Both the position numbers and the translations under genes were made by a program. Of a DNA stretch of 5,072 nucleotides, positions 1-5,072 are shown in pieces (within the stretch, counting starts at the first letter, position 1; every line of letters begins with the position of its first letter). The notes beneath the pieces are model-generated. The model searched no databases. It worked only from the letters and a program-made list of their open reading frames with translations, and was not told where the DNA came from. The stretch covers positions 1 to 5,072 of the forward strand of contig WREN01000180.1 of assembly GCA_009779295.1 (NCBI GenBank), read 5' to 3'. This stretch comes from Oscillospiraceae bacterium. Its GTDB lineage: Bacteria > Bacillota > Clostridia > Oscillospirales > CAG-272.

Positions 1-1
1 A

Positions 2-94
2 GAAAAAAATATCATTACAGTAAATCTAAAAAATAAAACGATAATATTTGAATACAATCTTGAAAACGAAAAACAAATAAAAATTACCAAATAA
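2..94 (+). CDS. C-terminal end of an unidentified protein (partial)
   Basis: One + strand frame is open from the window edge to a TAA at 92-94, giving 30 codons; the other two + frames have stops in the first 36 bases. The residues alternate hydrophobic and polar (for example NIITVNL and KTIIFEYNL), as in a beta-rich C-terminal domain. The stop lies four bases before a GC-rich hairpin, which fits a gene end. No family can be recognised from so short a tail. The sequence is AT-rich and lysine/asparagine-heavy, so an open frame of this length could arise by chance. The gene would be convergent with the AraC regulator. Confidence 0.45.
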   Translation, partial: EKNIITVNLKNKTIIFEYNLENEKQIKITK

Positions 95-98
95 GTAC

Positions 99-117
99 GG
101 GCGGTTATTAACCGCCC
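99..117. terminator. GC-rich hairpin between convergent genes, probable bidirectional terminator
   Basis: GGGCGGTT (99-106) and AACCGCCC (110-117) form a perfect 8-bp stem with an ATT loop. The hairpin follows the + strand stop at 92-94 by four bases. On the - strand it touches the stop codon of the regulator tail (117-119). The T-rich stretch is better on the - strand side (complement of 76-96) than on the + side, so termination is more convincing for the regulator. The flanks GTAC and TACA also make it look like a dispersed palindromic repeat, discussed in the findings. Confidence 0.65.
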
Positions 118-410
118 TACATATTTGTTATATCCTCTCTGCGCATTTCGATCAATTTTTTTATCGCTTCTAACTGATTGAGCGTAGGGTTATTGTAACT
201 GAATCCTACGGAGCGACACATTTCGTCTATTTGTATTCCATTAACTGTAATTGAAATTCCAGGCGCGCATCCTGAACAGTTCCGGCAATGTTTGATGCCG
301 CTTATGTAAGGTTGCATTTCCGCAGCGTTTAAATTTGCGAGGTACGTTTCGATTTTTTCTCTTTCAGGCGTATAAAGATGAATGAGGAACCGGTCCTCTC
401 CGCTCTTTAC
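117..410 (-). pseudogene. Out-of-frame C-terminal tail of the AraC regulator (cysteine-containing domain)
   Basis: Reading from the in-frame stop at 411-413 down to TAG at 117-119 gives an open stretch that reads like ordinary protein well before its first ATG (315-317): it begins SGEDRFLIHLYTPEREKIE. It continues with HCRNCSGCAPG (CX2CX2C), a further cysteine in DEMC, and an amphipathic C-terminal helix rich in Leu, Ile, Lys and Glu. It overlaps the end of the AraC frame by 47 bases. Dropping one A of the AAA run at 406-408 joins the two frames as KIKLSKSGEDRF, giving one protein of about 507 residues. The cysteines could bind a metal, which is inference. A separate 66-residue gene starting at 317 is the alternative, but its ATG has only a weak GGA nearby and would discard the coding-like sequence upstream. 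The break may be a real mutation or an assembly error. Confidence 0.6.
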
Positions 411-1641
411 TCAATTTAATCTTTTTATATAATTTCAAACGCAGCGTATCAATATCATTATTTTGGACATTTTCATAAACCGCAAAAGATTTTTCACCTT
501 CTGTTTCTGATTCAGTATCGGTAAATAAACCGCATCTTTTCATCCAAGACTTTAACTGTTTTAAGTAAATAAAGTAATCGCCGTGAAAATCGCCGTATAA
601 AACCGCGTATGTACCGTTAATACCGCCGTTAAAAATATTCTGCGAGTTAGAATTCTGATCAAGCAGATATATTTTTTCGCCGTATTTTATGCCGAAATTA
701 AAATCATGACGGTATTTTGAAGCGTATTGATTCAGCGATGTATTAAATAAATTCAAACTTAAACTATCAGTAACTTCCGTACCGGATTTGACAAATATTT
801 TATCTGAAATATTTTCAATCGCGACATTGAAATAGTTCTCGCGTTTTTTTATTGGCAAATAAAGTTTGCGTTTGATAATTTTTTTCTTGCGGACGATCAA
901 TTCCTCAAACGCTTCTGTGTAAGTCTGCTCGAACATGCTGAATATAAGCCAGTCCGCGCGCAAATAATCCCAAGCCTTGCTAATATCTTCTTCCTCATTT
1001 AACGTCGTTGTCGATACGAAACATGACGCATACGATTCTTTTATACCGTCGCAGTTTTGGAATTGTTCAAAATAACCGCGCCATGCGGTGATATATAAAT
1101 TGTAACAGTATTTATTTGACAGATTGTTATAAACGAGCCGCCCGAAAATCCTGCCGTTATAAGCCGGAATAAATTCAAAAAGCCGCTTGACCGCGTTCTG
1201 TTCGATTTCGTACTTTTGCGATTGATAATAACACAAGCACAAAGTTTCCGGAATTGTTTCGTAAGCTACGCTCACCTGACGGTTGTGGTCGATTGAGTAC
1301 GAAGGGAAATAATAATATTTATCACTGTGTTTATACTGCATTGGTGAAATTCCGAGCGAACTCTTGACATATTTATTGAACGCAGGCTGCGAACCGTAAC
1401 CGCATTCCTGCGCGATTTCAATTAACGGCATGTCTGAATGTTTAACAAGCGCGAGCGCGTTGGATAATCTGCGCCGCCTGACATATTCTTTTAATGAATG
1501 ACCCGTGGCATTCTGAAAATCACGGTATAATTGAGTCATCGAAACATATCTGTTATTAGTAATCATCAACGTATCCGGATTTTCGGATATATGTTCCTCA
1601 ATAAAAAGCAGAACATCATTTATGTAAGATTTCTCGGTCAT
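364..1641 (-). CDS. AraC-family transcriptional regulator with GyrI-like effector region, frameshifted near its 3' end
   Basis: A cytoplasmic DNA-binding regulator; its ligand and targets are unknown. Counting from the chosen start, an AraC/XylS double helix-turn-helix occupies about residues 32-104. The first unit is around VSMTQLYRDF and the second around IEIAQECGYGSQPAFNKYVK, ending in the family-typical GISPMQYK. Residues of about 121-409 resemble GyrI-like/Rob-type effector-binding regions, starting VSVAYETIP and ending with GTYAVLYGDFHGDYFIYL, SFAVYE and LRLKLYKKIK. This is an N-terminal-HTH, C-terminal-sensor layout. The frame opens upstream at an ATG at 1674, but a consensus promoter -10 (1677-1682) places the transcript start inside that codon's surroundings. 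I therefore prefer ATG 1641, which has GGAG at 1654-1657. The last 14 residues in this frame, from KERRGPVP onward, look spurious because coding continues in another frame to 117. Family assignment is firm; the exact start and the integrity of the gene are not. Confidence 0.88.
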   Translation of the reverse strand: MTEKSYINDVLLFIEEHISENPDTLMITNNRYVSMTQLYRDFQNATGHSLKEYVRRRRLSNALALVKHSDMPLIEIAQECGYGSQPAFNKYVKSSLGISPMQYKHSDKYYYFPSYSIDHNRQVSVAYETIPETLCLCYYQSQKYEIEQNAVKRLFEFIPAYNGRIFGRLVYNNLSNKYCYNLYITAWRGYFEQFQNCDGIKESYASCFVSTTTLNEEEDISKAWDYLRADWLIFSMFEQTYTEAFEELIVRKKKIIKRKLYLPIKKRENYFNVAIENISDKIFVKSGTEVTDSLSLNLFNTSLNQYASKYRHDFNFGIKYGEKIYLLDQNSNSQNIFNGGINGTYAVLYGDFHGDYFIYLKQLKSWMKRCGLFTDTESETEGEKSFAVYENVQNNDIDTLRLKLYKKIKLSKERRGPVPHSSLYA

Positions 1642-1653
1642 ACCATCATCAAA

Positions 1654-1657
1654 CTCC
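1654..1657 (-). promoter_or_regulatory. Ribosome binding site supporting the 1641 start of the AraC gene
   Basis: GGAG on the - strand lies 12 bases before ATG 1641, a rather long but usable spacing. Neither ATG 1674 nor ATG 1659 has a purine-rich site upstream. Together with the promoter position, this favours 1641 as the translation start. Confidence 0.45.
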
Positions 1658-1676
1658 ATCAAAATAATATACATCT

Positions 1677-1705
1677 ATTATATTATTTTCTACATTTAAA
1701 TTCAA
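1677..1705 (-). promoter_or_regulatory. Sigma-A-type promoter of the AraC regulator gene
   Basis: On the - strand, TTGAAT (complement of 1700-1705) is followed after exactly 17 bases by a perfect TATAAT (complement of 1677-1682). Transcription should begin near 1670, leaving a leader of about 30 bases before ATG 1641 and excluding ATG 1674 as a start from this promoter. The region is AT-rich, so TATAAT alone would be weak evidence; its spacing to TTGAAT and its position make it credible. Confidence 0.65.
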
Positions 1706-1720
1706 GTATAAATTGTAAAT

Positions 1721-1761
1721 TTTTAAGAATAATAATTAATAATTAAATAATAATCTTAAAA
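1721..1761. repeat. 41-bp near-perfect AT palindrome upstream of the regulator promoter
   Basis: The arms TTTTAAGA (1721-1728) and TCTTAAAA (1754-1761) are perfect inverse complements. Continuing inward to the centre at 1741, 17 of 20 base pairs match. It lies 16 bases upstream of the -35 box and downstream of the esterase gene's terminator, so it is not obviously part of either transcript. It could be an operator, perhaps for the regulator itself, or a chance product of nearly pure A+T sequence. Confidence 0.4.
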
Positions 1762-1794
1762 TATATCTAAATGTGTAAGATATTAATTATACGG

Positions 1795-1823
1795 AAATAA
1801 AAACGGGCGAACAAAATTCGCCC
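1795..1823 (-). terminator. Rho-independent terminator of the SGNH-SLH gene
   Basis: On the - strand, GGGCGAA, a TTTTG loop and TTCGCCC form a 7-bp stem (1805-1823), followed by GTTTTTATTT (complement of 1795-1804). It begins 22 bases after the esterase stop codon. This should end the esterase transcript and separate it from the regulator gene downstream. Confidence 0.88.
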
Positions 1824-1845
1824 ATATATATTGTGTATTAAATTT

Positions 1846-3228
1846 TTACCCGAAAATATTATCGAAACGCCATAGCATCGTAACTACTTCCGCATTGGTT
1901 ATACTTTTTAGAGGATTAAAATTATTTTTATCGTCGCCCATCATAATTTCAAGTTGGCGAATAAGTGTAACAGATTCTTTTGCTGCCGACGATATTGAAT
2001 TTTCATCATTGAATTGCGCTGAAGTTGAGAGATTTGCCGGTATTGTGTATTTCAAATTTGTTATGCAGCGCTGTAATATAACCGCCATGTCTTCGCGTTT
2101 TATCGGAGTATCCGGCGAGAAATTGCCGTCGCCTATTCCAAATACGAGTTTTTTATCGGCGGCCCACGCTACATACGGCGAATAATATGTATCGTTTACT
2201 ACATCTTTAAACGCAGATTCCGTATAAACGGAAACGTCCGCGTTGATGAGCCGCCCGAAAACCGTAACGAACATTCCGCGCGTCATAGGGGAGTCAGGCT
2301 CGAATGTATCTGTTACCAAACCTGAAAACAATCCTTTATGTATCATCGCCCTGATATAATCTTTGCCCCAATGACCTTCAATATCAATCGGATGCGGCAT
2401 AATATCGATCACTTTTAATATTGCTTCACCAATAGCTTCGTGTCCTTTTGCGTTCGGATGTGGATCAAAAGAAGATTCCATCATGTTCAGCGAATTAAAA
2501 TTCGCGTTGGTAAATCCGCCCTCCGAAAAAAGCCGGTACACATTTATCAATGTGTACGCAGGGGAATTCGAGAAAAAGTTTCTGTTTATCAACCTCACGT
2601 ATGTTTCGCACTGAGCTTCAAGGTTCAGATATTCTTTGTCGAGAAGCAATATTTTTACGCCTATGTACGGATTGTAGATATTATTCATCAGGATTTCGGA
2701 TTTCGGCGCTTTTTCCTGAACTATACTTAAAATAGTATTAAGTTTTGAGTAAATATTACACGCCGCTGTAAGCGTTTCATTTTTTGTTATCGTATCGTTG
2801 AGTTTTGTGAACATATTCGCAAGCTCCGTGTTATTCAATGTAAGAAACGCGCCGGCATTCATACTTCCGAATAAATCTGTCATAATCCCGATAAACGGCG
2901 TAAGTAAATCGTTTGAACCTATACTAATCGATACATAATCGGCTTTGGCAAGCGAAGCGTCGTAAGCGCCGCTGTTTAACGCGTAAATCAAGCTGGAAGT
3001 CGTCATACCATCCACCGCGTGGTTTATTATTTCCGCGTTCATTTTATTTCCGATAAGCGTTGAATAACGTTCATTTTCTTTATCAGCGAGCATTGCGCCG
3101 TTAGCAATGCTGTCGCCTAAAAATACTATAGTCGCGGTATATACCGCGTTTCCAAATACCGGCGAAGCGAAAACAAACAGCGCGCATAAACATATTATTA
3201 TTGTTAAAAAGCGTTTTTTAAATTTCAA
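1846..3228 (-). CDS. Secreted SGNH/GDSL-type esterase with three S-layer homology repeats
   Basis: A probable cell-surface ester hydrolase; its substrate is unknown. From the chosen start (460 residues), positions 1-28 are a signal peptide: a basic start, the hydrophobic core FLTIIICLCALFVFA, and likely cleavage near VFG-NA. The SGNH domain follows. Block I is FLGDSIANG with nucleophile Ser40, the block II glycine is probably Gly74, block III is GSND with Asn106, and block V is FDPHPNAKGH with His257. Asp255 and His257 are separated by one residue rather than the more usual two. Three SLH repeats occupy about 285-328, 340-388 and 406-455, with WAADKKLVFGIGDGNFSPD the clearest. SLH repeats bind secondary wall polymers, so the enzyme is probably anchored on the wall. 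The open frame begins at GTG 3237. I prefer TTG 3228 because GGTGAT lies at good spacing and the protein then starts with the typical basic MKFKKR. The gene is divergent from the binding-protein operon. SGNH and SLH assignments are firm; substrate is not. Confidence 0.9.
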   Translation of the reverse strand: MKFKKRFLTIIICLCALFVFASPVFGNAVYTATIVFLGDSIANGAMLADKENERYSTLIGNKMNAEIINHAVDGMTTSSLIYALNSGAYDASLAKADYVSISIGSNDLLTPFIGIMTDLFGSMNAGAFLTLNNTELANMFTKLNDTITKNETLTAACNIYSKLNTILSIVQEKAPKSEILMNNIYNPYIGVKILLLDKEYLNLEAQCETYVRLINRNFFSNSPAYTLINVYRLFSEGGFTNANFNSLNMMESSFDPHPNAKGHEAIGEAILKVIDIMPHPIDIEGHWGKDYIRAMIHKGLFSGLVTDTFEPDSPMTRGMFVTVFGRLINADVSVYTESAFKDVVNDTYYSPYVAWAADKKLVFGIGDGNFSPDTPIKREDMAVILQRCITNLKYTIPANLSTSAQFNDENSISSAAKESVTLIRQLEIMMGDDKNNFNPLKSITNAEVVTMLWRFDNIFG

Positions 3229-3232
3229 TTTT

Positions 3233-3240
3233 ATCACCCT
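3233..3240 (-). promoter_or_regulatory. Ribosome binding site of the SGNH-SLH gene, favouring the TTG start
   Basis: AGGGTGAT on the - strand contains GGTGAT, complementary to the 3' end of 16S rRNA, and ends four bases before TTG 3228. The GTG at 3235-3237 lies inside this site and has no independent site upstream, only AGG directly against it. No convincing -35/-10 pair is visible on this strand in the short spacer. Confidence 0.45.
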
Positions 3241-3260
3241 AAAAAATTTTTTATATTTTA

Positions 3261-3289
3261 TTGAAAAAGCGTTGAAAGTATAGTATAAT
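3261..3289 (+). promoter_or_regulatory. Sigma-A-type promoter of the binding protein / nucleoside hydrolase operon
   Basis: TTGAAA (3261-3266), a 17-base spacer and TATAAT (3284-3289) match the consensus closely. Transcription should start near 3296, giving a leader of about 32 bases before ATG 3328. A second TTGAAA at 3272-3277 lies in the spacer, 11 bases after the first. An overlapping second TATAAT at 3289-3294 has no -35 at proper distance. Confidence 0.75.
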
Positions 3290-3311
3290 ATAATTATTAT
3301 ATTACTAATAT

Positions 3312-3316
3312 GGAGG
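3312..3316 (+). promoter_or_regulatory. Ribosome binding site deciding the start of the binding lipoprotein
   Basis: GGAGG at 3312-3316 overlaps the first in-frame ATG (3310-3312), so it cannot serve that codon. It lies 11 bases before ATG 3328, with an additional AAGG at 3321-3324. Starting at 3328 also gives the usual MKK beginning of a lipoprotein signal peptide. Confidence 0.75.
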
Positions 3317-3327
3317 AATTAAGGTAT

Positions 3328-4791
3328 ATGAAAAAGCAAATTACGGCATTAGTGGTATTAATTGTTGTTTTAGTTTGCGCGGTATCGTGCAATAACGGTC
3401 CGAATGAACAAAATTCAAACGTAAACGATAATAAACCCGATACCGAAACCGCGCCGTTAATCAACGACCAAGACGATATTCCCGAAATGAATTTCAACGG
3501 CAGGGAATTCCGTATTGTGGATTATCCGGATTACGGAAACGCGCACGGAAATTTGGTTGAGGCGGAACAAACCGGAGACGTGCTCAACGACGCTATTTAC
3601 ATGGCAAATACAAACGTTGAGGAGCGGTTTAACCTTGTTTTTAAAGAAATCAACTGCCCCGGTTCTTATACGGAAGCGTATAACCTGATGACAAAATCGG
3701 TTTTAGCGGCTGAAGATGCATATGATTACGTACTGCTGACCGAACGAGATTCGTTCGCGTTGGCGGTGGAAGGCAAATATTTCTATTCGTTCGATGAACT
3801 GCCGTATGTTGATCTACGCAAGGATTATTGGGATCAGGCGGCGCAGAAATCGTTATCTATAGGAAACAAAGTTTATTTTACATACGGATCTAATATGTTG
3901 TCAGCTTTTGATTTTTCTACGTTTTTGGTGTTCAACAAACAGATAGCCGATAATTTAGCCCTTGACAATTTTTATCAATTAGTCCGCAACGGGAAATGGA
4001 CTATAGATAAGTTTTATACTACAGCAAAATCGGCAACCCTTGATGTAAACGGTGACGGCGTTATGAACAACGACGATCAATACGGCATAGTCAGCAGGGG
4101 CGATTACTTTTACGCTTCGTTCTGGGTTACCGACCGCGTTCCGCTGATAGCCAAAGACAGCGACGATCTGCCTTACTTCAACGTACCCGGCAATGACAAG
4201 TTGTTTGCGATATTTGAAAAACTGCACATGATCTCAACCAGCGAGTGTTTATGGGAGAAGAGTACGGGAGATACAATCGCTCCGCGCGATATGTTTTCAA
4301 AAGGTAACGCCTTGTTCTTTACCAGTACAACATTTGTAACGCAGTATTTCAGAAATATGGAAATAGATTACGGGATAATACCGTATCCTACTTTAGACGA
4401 AAAGAAACCGGGCGATCCGTATTCGATGCGGGTACAGGGCTTCTTCGCGATTGTAGTCCCGATAACAGCCGATCCGGTATGCGGTTCCGTTGTAATGGAA
4501 GCATTGGCGTGTCAATATTATAAAAACGTCGTGCCGACTTTCTATGACCTTGTCGTTCAGGCAAAAGGTACGCGCGATGAAGAATCCTGCGAAATGCTTG
4601 ATATGCTGTTCTCGAATATGTATCTGGATTTAGGCGATTCGATTTGGACGGCTGCTACCCGCTGGCCGTACACGGAGATATTCTTTAAGCGCAACGGAGA
4701 TACCGTTGTTTCTATGACGGCTTCAATAGAAGACAGCGTGAATAGCACCCTTCAAGAGGCAATAAATATGTTTAAAAATCTTGATAAATAA
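3328..4791 (+). CDS. Extracellular solute-binding lipoprotein (ABC importer type)
   Basis: A membrane-anchored protein that would capture a solute outside the cell and deliver it to an ABC permease; the ligand is unknown. From the chosen start it has 487 residues, a usual length for family-1-like carbohydrate binding proteins. Residues 1-20 are a lipoprotein signal (MKK, then a Val/Leu/Ile-rich core) ending AVS-Cys21. The Ala at -3 is less common than Leu. A flexible Asn/Asp/Pro-rich linker of about 30 residues follows, then the folded part from FNGREFRIV. GKWTIDKF (about 222-229) is a familiar motif in clostridial binding proteins. DVNGDGVMNNDDQYG (239-253) matches a calcium-binding EF-hand-like loop often seen at this place in the family. 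A longer reading from ATG 3310 adds six residues but conflicts with GGAGG at 3312-3316. It is first in an operon with the nucleoside hydrolase, which suggests a nucleoside-like ligand (inference). No permease genes lie between them. Confidence 0.9.
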   Translation: MKKQITALVVLIVVLVCAVSCNNGPNEQNSNVNDNKPDTETAPLINDQDDIPEMNFNGREFRIVDYPDYGNAHGNLVEAEQTGDVLNDAIYMANTNVEERFNLVFKEINCPGSYTEAYNLMTKSVLAAEDAYDYVLLTERDSFALAVEGKYFYSFDELPYVDLRKDYWDQAAQKSLSIGNKVYFTYGSNMLSAFDFSTFLVFNKQIADNLALDNFYQLVRNGKWTIDKFYTTAKSATLDVNGDGVMNNDDQYGIVSRGDYFYASFWVTDRVPLIAKDSDDLPYFNVPGNDKLFAIFEKLHMISTSECLWEKSTGDTIAPRDMFSKGNALFFTSTTFVTQYFRNMEIDYGIIPYPTLDEKKPGDPYSMRVQGFFAIVVPITADPVCGSVVMEALACQYYKNVVPTFYDLVVQAKGTRDEESCEMLDMLFSNMYLDLGDSIWTAATRWPYTEIFFKRNGDTVVSMTASIEDSVNSTLQEAINMFKNLDK

Positions 4792-4795
4792 GGAG
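4791..4795 (+). promoter_or_regulatory. Ribosome binding site of the nucleoside hydrolase, overlapping the upstream stop
   Basis: AGGAG begins at the last base of the binding-protein stop codon TAA (4789-4791) and ends eight bases before ATG 4804. This close arrangement indicates co-transcription and possible translational coupling. No terminator lies between the two genes. Confidence 0.8.
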
Positions 4796-4803
4796 ATAAA
4801 ATC

Positions 4804-5072
4804 ATGTTAATAAACGATATTCTCAAAGATTTAATGTCCGGCAGCGTCAAGAATATGATACTTGACACGGATACTTACAACGAAGTTGACGATCAGTTCG
4901 CCGTGGCTTACGCTATGCTTTCCGATAAAGTCAACCTGCTTTCATTGAACGCCGCTCCGTTTTTGAATAACCGCAGTACTTCGCCCGAGGACGGCATGTT
5001 GAAAAGTTATAACGAGCTAAAAAATATAACGTCGTTGACTAACCCGAATCATAAGATACCAATCTATCACGG
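4804..5072 (+). CDS. Nucleoside hydrolase (IunH-like), N-terminal part, cut by window end
   Basis: Enzymes of this family cleave the N-glycosidic bond of ribonucleosides to release base and ribose, usually in the cytoplasm. Ninety codons begin here, the last one incomplete; no signal peptide is visible. The diagnostic calcium/ribose-binding motif is near the N-terminus: ILDTDTYNEVDDQFAVAYAM at 19-38, with Asp21, Asp23, Asp29 and Asp30. The spacing between Asp23 and the DD pair is two residues longer than in the classic DxDxxxDD form. As I recall, this DTDxxNExDDQ version is typical of a subgroup of bacterial homologues. The following LLSLNAAPF and KIPIYHG fit the next strand of the fold. The ATG has a clear AGGAG and follows the binding protein by 12 bases. 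Family is likely; substrate within the family cannot be told. Confidence 0.88.
   Translation, partial: MLINDILKDLMSGSVKNMILDTDTYNEVDDQFAVAYAMLSDKVNLLSLNAAPFLNNRSTSPEDGMLKSYNELKNITSLTNPNHKIPIYH

Noticed and set aside
117..317. Independent 66-residue small gene on the - strand
   Set aside because: Its frame stays open and coding-like for 31 codons upstream of the ATG and abuts the AraC frame, and the ATG has only a weak binding site. A frameshifted tail explains it better.
366..411. Programmed ribosomal frameshift in the regulator mRNA
   Set aside because: Joining the frames needs a one-base forward shift, but no slippery run, hungry stop codon or upstream Shine-Dalgarno-like stimulator is seen at the site.
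1531..1746. 71-residue + strand open frame
   Set aside because: Antisense to the start of the AraC gene and its promoter, with no ribosome binding site or recognisable composition.
1895..2735. Three + strand open frames (1895-2185, 2440-2730, 2550-2735)
   Set aside because: All are antisense shadows of the SGNH-SLH gene, whose domains are clear on the other strand.
3310..3327. ATG 3310 as start of the binding lipoprotein
   Set aside because: It overlaps the GGAGG that serves ATG 3328, and it would add six charged or polar residues before a normal lipoprotein signal.
3238..3327. Riboswitch or structured leader in the divergent spacer
   Set aside because: The leader before ATG 3328 is only about 32 bases, AT-rich and without a stable stem.
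3297..4748. Three - strand open frames (3297-3497, 3979-4227, 4557-4748)
   Set aside because: All are antisense shadows of the binding lipoprotein gene.

Overview
The window looks like chromosomal DNA of a low-GC Gram-positive bacterium, probably an anaerobic clostridium. The signs are AT-rich spacers, canonical TTGAAx-17-TATAAT promoters, G-rich Shine-Dalgarno sites, a lipoprotein ABC-type binding protein, and a secreted enzyme with three S-layer homology (SLH) repeats. No phage, transposon, CRISPR array, tRNA or rRNA is visible. Species cannot be named from this sequence.

Layout from left to right. Positions 2-94 hold the probable last 30 codons of a + strand gene, followed by a GC-rich hairpin at 99-117. 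The - strand from 1641 down to 117 is an AraC-family regulator with an N-terminal helix-turn-helix domain and a GyrI-like effector region. Its reading frame is broken near 406-408: a 96-residue tail with a CX2CX2C motif continues in another frame down to the hairpin. Positions 1675-1845 are a non-coding AT-rich spacer. It contains the regulator's promoter, a 41-bp near-palindrome and the terminator of the next gene. The - strand gene at 1846-3228 encodes a secreted SGNH/GDSL esterase with three SLH repeats. Divergent from it, a + strand operon starts at a consensus promoter (3261-3289). It encodes a solute-binding lipoprotein (3328-4791) and, 12 bases later, a nucleoside hydrolase (from 4804) that runs off the window.

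How the genes may work together (inference): the binding lipoprotein would capture a solute outside the cell, and the coupled hydrolase suggests that the solute or its product is a ribonucleoside or another N-riboside. The SGNH-SLH protein would sit on the cell wall and cleave esters, possibly acyl groups on polysaccharide. The AraC regulator has its own promoter and is separated from the esterase gene by a terminator. Nothing in the sequence shows what it controls.

I do not see a clearly undescribed system. The observations most worth checking are the broken regulator frame with its cysteine-containing tail, the palindrome upstream of its promoter, the terminator-like repeat at the left edge, and the binding protein followed by a hydrolase rather than by permease genes.
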